The position numbers were made by a program, and so were the translations under genes. Positions 54,593-63,835 of a DNA stretch of 64,000 nt are shown here, piece after piece. This DNA is from Brevibacterium sediminis. Lineage in GTDB: Bacteria > Actinomycetota > Actinomycetes > Actinomycetales > Brevibacteriaceae. The DNA lies in the NCBI RefSeq assembly GCF_013623905.1, contig NZ_JABKDD010000004.1:62001-126000 (forward strand), given 5' to 3'. The first letter of the stretch is position 1. Each line of letters starts with the position of its first letter. The notes below the pieces were generated by a model. That model was not told the origin of the DNA. It made no database searches and saw nothing but the letters and a program-made list of their open reading frames with translations.

Positions 54593-54634
54593 GTCGCCCC
54601 GCGCCGAGGATGCACATCCTCCGCGCGGGGCGAC
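54593..54634. terminator. Bidirectional terminator
   Basis: GTCGCCCCGCG / CGCGGGGCGAC arms with an inner AGGAT-GCAC-ATCCT hairpin between the convergent lipid kinase and paaZ genes. Confidence 0.75.
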
Positions 54635-54681
54635 TCTTACCTGCCTGTCCGACCGGCAGGGCCTTCAACCCAACCGAGCCC

Positions 54682-56718
54682 TCAGTACTCCTTGGCCACC
54701 AGGGTGAGCACATCGTAGTTCGCCACGGGTTCGTCGTTCTGGTTGACGACCTGCGCGTCCCAGCGGACCTCACCGTATTCGTCGGTCTCACGCGGGGTGA
54801 TGCGCTTGGCGGTGAGCGTCACCTTGAGCTTGTCACCTGGGGAGACAGGCGTGATGAAGTTGAGCCCTTCGAGTCCGTAGTTCGCGAGCACCGGGCCCGG
54901 GTCCGGCTGGACGAAGAGTCCGGCGGCGAAGGACACGATGAGGTAGCCGTGCGCCACGCGTCCCGGGAAGAACGGGTTCGCGGCGGCCGCCTCCTCGTTC
55001 ATGTGGGCGTAGAAGGTATCCCCGGTGAAGTTCGCGAAGTGCTCGATATCGTCGAGCGTGACCTCCCGCCATTCCGAATCGAGTGTGTCACCGACGCGTA
55101 GGTCCGCCAGCGACTTCGTGAACGGATGATCGCCGAGGCGGCGCTCCGATCCGTTGACCCATTCCCCGCCGATCGCGGTGAGCATGTCCGGGGAGGCCTG
55201 GATCGCGGTGCGCTGCATGAAGTGTGTGATACCGCGCAGTCCGCCCATCTCCTCACCGCCGCCGGCCCGTCCGGGGCCGCCGTGGATGAGGTTCGGCAGC
55301 GGCGAACCGTGACCGGTCGACTCTTCGGCATCGTCGCGGTCGAGGACGAGCACGCGGCCGTGCCATGGGGCGATCTTGCGGACGAATTCGGTGGCGAACT
55401 CACGGTCGTGGGTGACGACGGAGCCGACCAGCGAACCGCGGCCACGGGCGGCCAGGCGGACGGCCTCCTCGGTGTCGGAATAGGCGATGATCGAGGTCAC
55501 GGGCCCGAAGGCTTCGATGTCGTGGACGGCATCGGCCCAGGCGTCATCGGCCTGGAGGACGGTGGCCGCGACATAGGCTCCGCCGTGTTCGGCGGCCAGA
55601 TGATCGGATTCCTCACGGCCGCCGGTGAGCAGATGCGCTCCCCCGGCGATGATCTGGTCGACCGCGTCGAGAACGTCGGTGCGCTGCTTGTCGGAGACCA
55701 CGGGGCCCAGGCGGGTGGACTTCTCGCGCGGATCTCCGACACCCTGGGTGGAAAGCTTCGCGATGATGGCCTCGCCGACCGCCTCGGCGTGGGCTTCGGG
55801 GACGAAGGTGCGGCGGATCGCGGTGCACTTCTGTCCGGCCTTGACGGTCATCTCGGCGACGACGCCGGAGACGAAGAGGTCGAATTCCTCCGTTCCGGGT
55901 GCGGCGTCGGGACCGAGCAGAGAGAAGTTGAGTGAGTCCGCCTCGGCGAAGAAGCGGGTGCCGCGCTGGGTCACGCAGTCGAGCGCGGACAGCGTGCGGG
56001 CGGTGTTGGCTGAGCCGGTGAACGCGATCGCGTCCTGTTCGGCGAGGTGGTCGAAGAGCGGGGTGACGTCACCGGTGACCAGCTGGATCGCACCGGCAGG
56101 GAGCAGACCGGATTCGATCATATCCGCGACCACGGCGTGGGTCAGGTGGGCGGTGTCGGTGGCGGGTTTGACGACGACGGGGACGCCGGCGACGAACATC
56201 GGTCCGAACTTCTCGAGCATGCCCCAGACGGGGAAGTTGAAGGCGTTGATCTGCAGCGCAAGGCCTTGCCGGGAGGTGAGGATGTGGCGACCGACGAAGG
56301 TGCCGTTCTTCGACAGGCGTTCGACTCCGCCGTCGAGGTGGACAGTCGAGTTCGGCATCTGGCGGCGGGCGACGCCGGAGTAGGTGAAGAGTGTGCCGAT
56401 TCCGCCTTCGATGTCGACGAAGGCGTCGCGCTTGGTGGTGCCGGTGGTGAAGGAGATCTCGTGGTAGTCCTTCGTGCGCTCCATGAGGTAGGTCGCGAGC
56501 TTCTTGAGGATCACACCGCGCTGGTGGAAGGTGAGCTTCTGCAGTTCGGCGATGCCGGTGGTCCGGGCGTGGTCGGCGACGGCGGCGAAGTCGACTCCGG
56601 CCGAGCTCACCGAGTGCAGGAGTTCCCCCGTGCCGGCGTCGCGGACGGGCCGGGCACCGTCGGCCGAGCCGGGGGTGTGCCAGGTTCCGGCCACATAGGA
56701 ACTGAGGATTTCGGTCAT
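54682..56718 (-). CDS. paaZ: Oxepin-CoA hydrolase / 3-oxo-5,6-dehydrosuberyl-CoA semialdehyde dehydrogenase
   Basis: 678 residues, bifunctional. The aldehyde dehydrogenase half has NAFNFPVWGMLEKFGP, FTGSANTART, Glu in RFFAEADSLN and Cys in VKAGQKCTAIRR. The C-terminal MaoC hydratase half has DTFYAHMNEEAAAANPFFPGRVAHGYLIVS. It hydrolytically opens the oxepin ring and oxidises the aldehyde. ATG at 56718 with GGGAGAG upstream. It is 8 kb away from the main paa operon but preceded by the same palindrome. Confidence 0.94.
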   Translation of the reverse strand: MTEILSSYVAGTWHTPGSADGARPVRDAGTGELLHSVSSAGVDFAAVADHARTTGIAELQKLTFHQRGVILKKLATYLMERTKDYHEISFTTGTTKRDAFVDIEGGIGTLFTYSGVARRQMPNSTVHLDGGVERLSKNGTFVGRHILTSRQGLALQINAFNFPVWGMLEKFGPMFVAGVPVVVKPATDTAHLTHAVVADMIESGLLPAGAIQLVTGDVTPLFDHLAEQDAIAFTGSANTARTLSALDCVTQRGTRFFAEADSLNFSLLGPDAAPGTEEFDLFVSGVVAEMTVKAGQKCTAIRRTFVPEAHAEAVGEAIIAKLSTQGVGDPREKSTRLGPVVSDKQRTDVLDAVDQIIAGGAHLLTGGREESDHLAAEHGGAYVAATVLQADDAWADAVHDIEAFGPVTSIIAYSDTEEAVRLAARGRGSLVGSVVTHDREFATEFVRKIAPWHGRVLVLDRDDAEESTGHGSPLPNLIHGGPGRAGGGEEMGGLRGITHFMQRTAIQASPDMLTAIGGEWVNGSERRLGDHPFTKSLADLRVGDTLDSEWREVTLDDIEHFANFTGDTFYAHMNEEAAAANPFFPGRVAHGYLIVSFAAGLFVQPDPGPVLANYGLEGLNFITPVSPGDKLKVTLTAKRITPRETDEYGEVRWDAQVVNQNDEPVANYDVLTLVAKEY

Positions 56719-56794
56719 GCTTTGCTCTCCCTGGTGAAACGACGTCTCCCGGTCCACGGCGGCCGCATTCGGCACCGCTGCCGATTCCTCAACA

Positions 56795-56819
56795 TATACT
56801 AACCAATCGGTCGGTAATT
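56795..56819. promoter_or_regulatory. Putative PaaR-type operator upstream of paaZ
   Basis: TACTAACCAATCGGTCGGTA shares the form xACTgACCAnnnGGTCgGTAA with the sites at 46365, 46665 and 56865, and is 77 bases upstream of paaZ. Confidence 0.55.
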
Positions 56820-56864
56820 GTCACCGAGTGACACGGGGGTGCATTCTGACCTATGATCGTTCTC

Positions 56865-56888
56865 AATTACTGACCAGGCAGTCAGTCG
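56865..56888. promoter_or_regulatory. Putative PaaR-type operator upstream of the MHS permease
   Basis: TTACTGACCAGGCAGTCAGT contains the dyad CTGAC-N6-GTCAG and lies about 120 bases before the permease ATG. Confidence 0.5.
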
Positions 56889-57007
56889 AGGCAGACGTCC
56901 ATCCGTCCGCCGCCAGACCCGAGGCACCGGCGATCACTCAGAGTCGAGGACCACCGCCTCCGGAGACGGCACCCGGCAAAGTCGCCCAGCAACAGAAGGT
57001 TCCGCTC

Positions 57008-58372
57008 ATGTCCGCCACCGCTTCAGGCCCGGTCACTCCGAATCCGGCCACCCCTCATTCGATCACCCGCGAGGAGCGTAAGGTCCTCGCCGGCACCCTC
57101 GTCGGCACCACCATCGAGTGGTATGACTTCTTCATCTACGCTCAGGCCGCCGGCCTCGTCCTCTCCGCCCAGTACTTCGGCCCTTTGGCCGCGGACAATC
57201 CGGCACTCGGCCAGATCATGGCGTGGGCGTCTCTGGGCATCTCGTTCCTCTTCCGCCCGTTGGGCGCGATCATCGCCGGCCACCTCGGCGATCGGATCGG
57301 ACGCAAGAAGATGCTCGTGCTCACACTCATCCTCATGGGGGCCGCGACCTCGCTCATCGGTCTGCTCCCGAACTACGCGATGATCGGTGTCGGCGCGCCG
57401 ATCCTGCTCACCCTGCTGCGGATCCTCCAGGGCTTCTCCGCCGGCGGCGAATGGGGTGGGGCCGCGCTGCTGTCGGTCGAGCATGCTCCGATCTCCAAGC
57501 GCGGCATCTTCGGTGCGTACCCGCAGATCGGCGTGCCGGTCGGCATGATCCTGGCCACCGGTGTGATCTGGGTGCTCACCACGGTCCTCTCCGCCGAACA
57601 GTTCGCGAGCTTCGGATGGAGGATCCCGTTCCTCTTCTCAGTCGTCCTCGTCTTCGTCGGCTATTACATCCGCCGGCAGGTCGAGGAGTCCCCGGTCTTC
57701 GCCGAGCTCGCCGAGCGCAAGGCCGAATCCTCAGCTCCTTTGGGCACCCTGTTCAAGAAGAACACGAAGGAAGTCGTCCTCTCCGCGCTCATCTTCATCG
57801 GCAACAACGCCGTGGGCTACATGATCATCGCGTTCTTCGCCGCCTACGCCTCACGCCCCATCGCCGAGGGCGGATCCGTCGGCCTCGACCGTGCACCCGT
57901 GCTGTTGGCGACGACGCTCGCGAGCTTCGGCTGGCTGGTGTTCACGATGTGGGGCGGTGCGCTGTCGGACAAGCTCGGTCGCGTGCGGACCTTCCAGATC
58001 GGATACGTCCTGCTCATCGTCTGGCTCATCCCGACCTTCCTCATGATCGATATGGCGAACATCTGGATGTACGGCATCGGCATCTTCGTCCTCACCGTCG
58101 GCATGGGCCTGTCGTATGGCCCGATGTCGGCGATGTATGCGGAGATGTTCCCTGTCGAGGTCCGCTACTCGGGTGTCTCGATCGGCTACGCGCTCGGTGC
58201 GATCCTCGGCGGCGCCTTCGCCCCGACCATCGCCGAGACACTGCTCGCCGAGACCGGCTCATCGATCTCGATCGCGATCTACATGATCATCGTGTGCATC
58301 ATCTCGCTCATCGGCGTCAGCCTCGTCAAGGAGACGAAGGGCAACGACCTCGGCCTGACGAAGCATCACTGA
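57008..58372 (+). CDS. MHS-family (metabolite:H+ symporter) MFS transporter
   Basis: 454 residues, 12 membrane segments. GTTIEWYDFFIYAQAAGLV, GHLGDRIGRKKMLVLTL, and LRILQGFSAGGEWGGAALLSVEHAP are MHS hallmarks (ShiA/KgtP/ProP group). Divergent from paaZ with a paa-type operator before it, so phenylacetate or another aromatic acid is the likely substrate. ATG at 57008 with GAAGG upstream; the longer frame from 56828 is not convincing. Confidence 0.9.
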   Translation: MSATASGPVTPNPATPHSITREERKVLAGTLVGTTIEWYDFFIYAQAAGLVLSAQYFGPLAADNPALGQIMAWASLGISFLFRPLGAIIAGHLGDRIGRKKMLVLTLILMGAATSLIGLLPNYAMIGVGAPILLTLLRILQGFSAGGEWGGAALLSVEHAPISKRGIFGAYPQIGVPVGMILATGVIWVLTTVLSAEQFASFGWRIPFLFSVVLVFVGYYIRRQVEESPVFAELAERKAESSAPLGTLFKKNTKEVVLSALIFIGNNAVGYMIIAFFAAYASRPIAEGGSVGLDRAPVLLATTLASFGWLVFTMWGGALSDKLGRVRTFQIGYVLLIVWLIPTFLMIDMANIWMYGIGIFVLTVGMGLSYGPMSAMYAEMFPVEVRYSGVSIGYALGAILGGAFAPTIAETLLAETGSSISIAIYMIIVCIISLIGVSLVKETKGNDLGLTKHH

Positions 58373-58416
58373 GGCTGCCGCGAACCCCCGGTTCGTCACC
58401 TGCACCTCGATTTCCT

Positions 58417-58462
58417 GGTCGATCCACGGTGATTCCTCCGCCTGAAACGCCGTGGATCGACC
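58417..58462. terminator. Terminator hairpin after the permease
   Basis: GGTCGATCCACGG (58417-58429) pairs exactly with CCGTGGATCGACC (58450-58462), 45 bases after the stop. Confidence 0.7.
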
Positions 58463-58517
58463 CAACAATCCACCGAGGCGGCGCACCCCCTCAGCAGCTC
58501 TCGCATAGGCTGATGAG

Positions 58518-59465
58518 ATGACTGAGCTGACGTACTCCGACATCGAAGCCGCCGCTGCACGGATCGCCGGCCGTGTGCGCCCGGTGACCGTGGCCCCGGC
58601 CGACGAAGAAGGACACGTCTTCGCCCTCGAGTTCATGCAGCACACCGGCACGTTCAAGGCCCGCGGTGCGCAGAACTTCATCCAGGCGCATCTCGCCGAG
58701 GGCACCTTCCCCGAGGCGGGAGTGACGATCGCATCGGGCGGCAACGCCGGACTCGCCTGCGCATGGGCGGCACGTGCCGCCGGTGTACCGGCGACCGTGT
58801 TCCTGCCGACCACCGCGCCGAGCGTGAAGGTCGAACGACTGCGTTCGTATGGTGCGCACGTGGAGTTGGTCGGTTCCGAATTCGCCGAGGCAGCCGCCGC
58901 TTGCCAGGAATTCGTCGACTCATCGGGGGCGTTGGCTTCGCACGCCTACGACCATCCGCTCATCGCCGCCGGCGCGGGCACCTTGATGACCGAGATCCTC
59001 GCACAGGTGCCCGATCTCGACACGGTCGTCGTCTCGGTCGGAGGCGGCGGTCTGTTCGCCGGCGTCGCGACGGCCGCGACTCATCACGGGGTGCGCACTG
59101 TCGCGGTTGAGCCGGAGACCTGCCGAGCGTTGAATGCAGCGATTGAGGCGGACGAACCAGTCGACGTCACGGTCGATTCGGTGGCGGCAGATTCGCTCGG
59201 TGCCAAGCGGGCAACATCCTTGGCGCTGGAGGCGGCACGGTCGGATCTGGTCACCTCGGTGCTGGTCAGCGACGACGCGATCATCGAAGCGCGGCAGCGA
59301 CTGTGGGACGAACACCGGTTGGCGGTCGAGCATGCGGCGGCGACGGCATTGGCGGGAGTCAGCGGCACCGACAACGAAAAGGAAGCCGGCGGCTATGTGC
59401 CGGCCGAGAGAGAAAAGGTCTGCGTCGTCCTTTGCGGAGCGAACACGAGCCTCGGCGATCTCTGA
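58518..59465 (+). CDS. PLP-dependent threonine/serine dehydratase-like enzyme
   Basis: 315 residues, fold-type II PLP enzyme. The lysine lies in HTGTFKARGAQNF (about residue 50), the substrate loop in IASGGNAGLACAWAA and the phosphate loop in VVSVGGGGLFAGVATAA. It deaminates serine or threonine, or a related hydroxy amino acid. There is no ACT domain, so it is a catabolic-type enzyme. 17 bases before the ATG there is no strong ribosome site. Confidence 0.87.
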   Translation: MTELTYSDIEAAAARIAGRVRPVTVAPADEEGHVFALEFMQHTGTFKARGAQNFIQAHLAEGTFPEAGVTIASGGNAGLACAWAARAAGVPATVFLPTTAPSVKVERLRSYGAHVELVGSEFAEAAAACQEFVDSSGALASHAYDHPLIAAGAGTLMTEILAQVPDLDTVVVSVGGGGLFAGVATAATHHGVRTVAVEPETCRALNAAIEADEPVDVTVDSVAADSLGAKRATSLALEAARSDLVTSVLVSDDAIIEARQRLWDEHRLAVEHAAATALAGVSGTDNEKEAGGYVPAEREKVCVVLCGANTSLGDL

Positions 59466-59494
59466 TCACGAGGACGGCCGCCTCGGCGCTGATG

Positions 59495-59686
59495 TCAGCG
59501 CGTTCGGTCGCGGTCCTTCGATTTCAGCGAGGCCTTGATGAGGCCGAAGATCGCGAGCGCCACGACGACGGTGATGATGGCCTTGACGAGGAACCACGCG
59601 ATGGAGAACGCGACGTTGACCACCCACCACGCGATGATGATGGCAATGATCGCGCCGATGATGCTCCACACGGTACTCATCTTCAT
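59495..59686 (-). CDS. Small membrane protein
   Basis: 63 residues, two hydrophobic helices (VWSIIGAIIAIIIAWWVVNV and FLVKAIITVVVALAIFGLI) and a basic tail (KSKDRDR). No family recognised. Convergent with the dehydratase; length and composition look like a real integral membrane peptide. Confidence 0.6.
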   Translation of the reverse strand: MKMSTVWSIIGAIIAIIIAWWVVNVAFSIAWFLVKAIITVVVALAIFGLIKASLKSKDRDRTR

Positions 59687-59768
59687 GCCTCAAGCCTAGG
59701 CCCGAGTGCACAGCCGTGCAATGCGCGCGGTGATCGTCCCAGCCGATCCTCAGCACGGACGCAGTTCG

Positions 59769-60572
59769 TCAGCCGAGCACCGCACCGGACCGAACTGCGC
59801 GGGCCGACCAGCGACGGTCGGCGAAACCCACCTCGATCGGGTGGTCGAAGGCGGCAGAGACCTGCTCGGAGGTGAGCACCTCGGCGATGGGGCCCGCCGC
59901 GGTCAGCCGACCGCCGGAGATGAGCGCGGCATGCGTCGTGGTCTCGGGAATCTCCTCGAGATGATGGGTGACCAGCAGCGTCGACAACTCCGGCGAGCGC
60001 AGCGACAGGGCGTCGATGGTCTCGAGCAGCTGTTCGCGGGCAGCCACGTCGAGGCCCGTGGTCGGTTCGTCGAAGAGCAGCAGCTGAGGGTCGGCGATGA
60101 GCGACCGGGCGACGAGCGCACGGCCCCGCTCTCCCTGTGACAGCACCTTCCACCCGGCGTCGGCGCGGGAGCCCAGACCCACCTCGGCGATCTGGGCATC
60201 GGCCTTCACGACATCCTCGGGTGAGGGCTCCCACCGCATGGGTCGTTCGACGGTGCCGGTCAGCCCGGTGAGGACGACTTCGCGGACGGTGAGGTTCGAC
60301 CGCAGCGGATGGCGCGGGTTGACGTGTCCGATGAGGCGGCGCAGGGCCGCGAGTTCGACTCGGCCCATCCGTGATCCGAGGATGTCGACGGTGCCCGAGG
60401 TCGGGAACACCTGCGCCGAAGCGAAGCTCAGCAGGGTCGACTTCCCCGCCCCGTTCGGTCCGATGAGCACCCAGTGCTCGCCGGCGGCGATGCGCAGATC
60501 GATGCCATGCAGGATCTGCGTCTGCCCACGCCTGAATGTCACATCAGCGATATCGAGGACCGTCTCGGCCAC
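59769..60572 (-). CDS. ABC transporter ATP-binding protein
   Basis: 267 residues. Walker A LIGPNGAGKSTLL (about 37-49), a signature variant LSQGERGRALVARSL, Walker B LLLFDEPTTGLD, and His switch LVTHHLEEIP. No permease gene is adjacent. The signature LSQGE and isolated position resemble ModF/PhrR-like or stand-alone ATPases. The role is open. Confidence 0.9.
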   Translation of the reverse strand: MAETVLDIADVTFRRGQTQILHGIDLRIAAGEHWVLIGPNGAGKSTLLSFASAQVFPTSGTVDILGSRMGRVELAALRRLIGHVNPRHPLRSNLTVREVVLTGLTGTVERPMRWEPSPEDVVKADAQIAEVGLGSRADAGWKVLSQGERGRALVARSLIADPQLLLFDEPTTGLDVAAREQLLETIDALSLRSPELSTLLVTHHLEEIPETTTHAALISGGRLTAAGPIAEVLTSEQVSAAFDHPIEVGFADRRWSARAVRSGAVLG

Positions 60573-60595
60573 GTCTCACTCACCTCTCAAAATCG

Positions 60596-60620
60596 ACGGC
60601 CCCACCGTCCGATGGGGCCG
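60596..60620 (-). terminator. Terminator of the acyl-CoA synthetase
   Basis: CGGCCCCA-N9-TGGGGCCG, followed on the minus strand by TCGATTTTGAG, between the synthetase stop and the ABC ATPase start. Confidence 0.55.
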
Positions 60621-60706
60621 ATCCGATTCTAGGTCTCCCCTCGCCGAGGCGGTCGCGGAGTTGGGAGACCGCCGTTCCGCATCGTGGATCCGAGTGCGGC
60701 GAAAGC

Positions 60707-62209
60707 TCAGTTCAGTGCGTCCTCCGGTGCCGAGATCTCGCGGCGGAGGATCTTGCCGGTCGGGCCTTTGGGCAGCTCGTCGACGATCCACACATTGCGC
60801 GGGTACTTATATGCGGCAACGCGGTCCTTCGCGAACTCACGCAGCGCTTCGGCGTCGACGCTGCTGCCGGCCTTGAGGGCGACGGCGGCCCCGATCTCCT
60901 CACCGAGGTCGTCATTCGCGATGCCGATCACAGCCGCCTCGGCGACGGCTTCGTGCTCGTAGAGCGCTTCCTCGACCTCACGCGGATAGACGTTGTAGCC
61001 GCCGCGGATGATGAGGTCCTTCTTCCGGTCGACGATCGTGTAATAGCCGTCCTCGTCCTGCTCGGCGAGGTCGCCGGAGTGGAACCATCCGTCGCGGATG
61101 GCCACCTCTGTCGCCTCCGGCCGACCCCAGTACCCCTTCATCACGGGTTCGCCCTTGATGGCGATCTCGCCGATCTCACCGACGGGAACGTCGTTGTCGT
61201 CATCGTCGACGAGCTTCATCTCGACTCCGCGCACGGGGACGCCGATGGTGCCGGTCTTGCGTTCCATACCCGGCTGGTTGAAGCAGGCGACCGGGGAGGT
61301 CTCGGACAGCCCGTAGCCTTCGAGGATGATGCAGTCGAAGGCGGATTCGAAGTTCTTCATCACCTCGACCGGCATCGCCGATCCCCCGGAGATGCAGGAG
61401 CGCAGGCTGGAGACGTCGAAGTTCTCCCGCCCTTCGGCGTTGAGCATGCGCGCGTACATCGTCGGCACACCGATGAAGATGCTGACCTTCGCTTCCTGAA
61501 TGGTCTCGAGGGCCTCGATCGGGTCGAAGCGCGGGATGAGGGCAAGGCAGGATCCGCTGAGCACAGAGGCATTGAGTCCGCAGGTCAGGCCGAAGCAGTG
61601 GAACAGCGGCAGGCAGCCCATGACCATGTCGTCCTCGGTGAGGAAGGTGAGGGTCTCGGCGGTGACGGCCGCGTTCGTCATCATATTGAAGTGGGTGAGT
61701 TCCGCGCCCTTCGGCTGTCCGGTGGTGCCCGAGGTGTAGAGGAGCACGACGGTGTCGTCGTCGGCGCGGGACACCACCTCAGGTGTCGGGTCGAAGACGG
61801 ACAGCTGATCGGCGAAGTCGGCGGGGTCGACGCGCACGCATTCGATGCCGACCGCGGCCGCTGCCTTCCCGGCCTCACCCGCCATATCCTTCCACGCGAA
61901 GACGATCTGAGCCCCGGAATCTTCGAGGTAGTACTGCACCTCACGGTCCTTGAGCAGCGGGTTCATCGGCACGACGATCGCGCCGACGGACAGTGCACCG
62001 TAGAAGAGGACGGGGAATTCGAGAACGTTGGGCAGGACGAGTCCGACGCGGTCGCCGGGCCCGATTCCCCTGTCCTTGAGCATCGTCGCCACCCGCTGCG
62101 CCTGGTCCTGCAGCTGCGCATACGTCAGCACGGAATCGCCGAGGCGGACGGCAGGTCGCTGCCCGTGCCGGCTCGCGGTGGCGGTGAGATTGTCGGCGAG
62201 GTTGGTCAT
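60707..62209 (-). CDS. Long-chain-fatty-acid-type acyl-CoA synthetase
   Basis: 500 residues, ANL family. [18 protein letters not shown] near 165-182, [64 protein letters not shown] and the terminal lysine in [13 protein letters not shown]. It activates fatty or aromatic acids to CoA esters. ATG at 62209 with GGAGGAAG upstream. Divergent from the PucR regulator across about 250 bases, in which I see no clear site. Confidence 0.92.
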   Translation of the reverse strand: MTNLADNLTATASRHGQRPAVRLGDSVLTYAQLQDQAQRVATMLKDRGIGPGDRVGLVLPNVLEFPVLFYGALSVGAIVVPMNPLLKDREVQYYLEDSGAQIVFAWKDMAGEAGKAAAAVGIECVRVDPADFADQLSVFDPTPEVVSRADDDTVVLLYTSGTTGQPKGAELTHFNMMTNAAVTAETLTFLTEDDMVMGCLPLFHCFGLTCGLNASVLSGSCLALIPRFDPIEALETIQEAKVSIFIGVPTMYARMLNAEGRENFDVSSLRSCISGGSAMPVEVMKNFESAFDCIILEGYGLSETSPVACFNQPGMERKTGTIGVPVRGVEMKLVDDDDNDVPVGEIGEIAIKGEPVMKGYWGRPEATEVAIRDGWFHSGDLAEQDEDGYYTIVDRKKDLIIRGGYNVYPREVEEALYEHEAVAEAAVIGIANDDLGEEIGAAVALKAGSSVDAEALREFAKDRVAAYKYPRNVWIVDELPKGPTGKILRREISAPEDALN

Positions 62210-62458
62210 GTCTTCCTCCAGGCTTGATTCGTTCGTCGTTGATCGGCTCGGTGCTGGCGCTGGGACCACCACTGGTTGTGGCCCCAGCACAGGAGAAGAG
62301 TCGACTGAGCGGACGTGTCCGACTCCCGTTCGGTTCCCGCCGTCCGGCTCTATGGTGCCCACTCTGCCGTTGCCGGCGACCTCGGGCAACAGGATGCGCA
62401 ACAGAAACACGGGTCATCGATTGTGGTCGGACGACAAGGATGCCCGTAAGCTTCTGCC

Positions 62459-63697
62459 ATGGTAGCCAATCCACTCGTCCTGCGCATCGTCGACCGTGTC
62501 CGAGCAACGCTGCCGGCCACGGTCCAACGTTCGGTCAGCCGCACCTGGCGGGAAGTGCCCGCTTATCCGGCCAGCCCGGACAAGAATCTCGCCGAGGATC
62601 TCACCGCACACACGTTCACCGTCTTCGAAGCCGCGCTCACCCCCTTGGAGGAGGGCCGCCGCGCCACCGCCGAGGACTTCCCGATCACCGCCTCCCAGGC
62701 CCGGCGGCGACTGCGGCAGGGAGTGACCCTGCCGGACTTCCTCACCGGTTTCCGGATCGGGCAGGAGACTCTGTGGGAGGCGATCGTCGATGCCTCGGAT
62801 TCCGAACAGGAGACCCGCGACGAGGCGCTGCACATCGCCATCCACGTCATGAGCGTCATCGAGGTCGGCAGCTCCGTCGGGGCCGTCGCTTTCCTTGAGA
62901 CCCAGCAGCTTGAGATGGCTGAGGGCGACCGGGTCCGCCGTGACCTCGTCGACGATCTGCTCTCCGGTCGCCGCTTGGCACCGGGGCCGAGCGCGGACCT
63001 CGCCGAGGTGTCCGACCTCCGCCCGGATTCGCGCGTGCTCGTCGCCACGGCCACCTCGCAGACTCCGCTGCGAGATGATCGAGGGATGCGGGAGGTCATC
63101 ACCGCCCTGCGCTCGGTCTTCGACGTCGGCCGTCGCGGCATCGCCGTGGTCCTCCAGGATCAGATCGTCGGCATCACCCCGGTGACCTCCGACGGCACGA
63201 CCACCCTGGCCGATCTCGAACGTGTCCACCGGGAGCTGTCCCGCCACGGCACCGACCTGTGCGTGGGCACCTCCACCGTCCACGAGGGGCTCGACCGTGT
63301 GCCCGAGGCGTACCGCGAGGCTGTGCTCGCCCAGGAGAGTCTCAACGGTGTGCCGGGAGTGAGGTCGCTGCATGCCCTCACTCCGCTCGACTACCTCGTC
63401 ACCCTCGACGATAAGGTCGCCCACCGCCTCATCCGCCCCGAACTGCGCCGCTTCGTCGAGGACGATCTCGCCGCCGGCGGTGTCCTCATCGAAACGCTGC
63501 TCGAATACGCGGCTTGTGACCTCAACGCCAAACTCGCCGCCGAGCACCTCCATGTCCACGTGAACACCGCGTACTACCGACTCGACACCGCAGCCGACCG
63601 CACCGGCCGCAACGTCCGCAGCTTCACCGACCTGCAGGAGACGATCATCGCCATCCGCATGCTCACCGCGCGCGGAAACGTCCCGATCTCGAATTGA
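62459..63697 (+). CDS. PucR/CdaR-type transcriptional regulator
   Basis: 412 residues. The N-terminal RsbRD-like sensory part carries QVTLPDFLTGFRIGQETLWE-like text (GVTLPDFLTGFRIGQETLWE). A GGDEF-like middle is followed by the C-terminal PucR helix-turn-helix (LLEYAACDLNAKLAAEHLHVHVNTAYYRLDTAADRTG). Probably regulates the divergent acyl-CoA synthetase. Confidence 0.87.
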   Translation: MVANPLVLRIVDRVRATLPATVQRSVSRTWREVPAYPASPDKNLAEDLTAHTFTVFEAALTPLEEGRRATAEDFPITASQARRRLRQGVTLPDFLTGFRIGQETLWEAIVDASDSEQETRDEALHIAIHVMSVIEVGSSVGAVAFLETQQLEMAEGDRVRRDLVDDLLSGRRLAPGPSADLAEVSDLRPDSRVLVATATSQTPLRDDRGMREVITALRSVFDVGRRGIAVVLQDQIVGITPVTSDGTTTLADLERVHRELSRHGTDLCVGTSTVHEGLDRVPEAYREAVLAQESLNGVPGVRSLHALTPLDYLVTLDDKVAHRLIRPELRRFVEDDLAAGGVLIETLLEYAACDLNAKLAAEHLHVHVNTAYYRLDTAADRTGRNVRSFTDLQETIIAIRMLTARGNVPISN

Positions 63698-63699
63698 AC

Positions 63700-63757
63700 G
63701 ATCCCCGCGCCGAGGCGGCCCATCCCCGGAACGGGAGAGTCGCCTCGGCGTGGGGAT
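63700..63757. terminator. Terminator hairpin built from paired GCCGAGGCGG words
   Basis: GATCCCC-GCGCCGAGGCG (63700-63717) pairs with CGCCTCGGCG-T-GGGGATC (63741-63757) with a 23-base loop, between the convergent PucR and aldehyde dehydrogenase genes. Confidence 0.75.
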
Positions 63758-63774
63758 CGATGACCTCACGAACC

Positions 63775-63835
63775 GACGTCGGATCCTCAGGACCTGACGT
63801 CGGATCCTCAGGACCCGACGTCGGATGGTCAGGCC
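63775..63835. repeat. 21-base tandem repeat, about 2.9 copies
   Basis: Units GACGTCGGATCCTCAGGACC(T/C) at 63775-63795 and 63796-63816 and a diverged GACGTCGGATGGTCAGGCC at 63817-63835. The last unit runs into the aldehyde dehydrogenase stop codon. Confidence 0.85.

Noticed and set aside
56828..57007. N-terminal extension of the MHS permease
   Set aside because: The added 60 residues run through the operator palindrome and lack membrane-protein character; ATG 57008 has a ribosome site.
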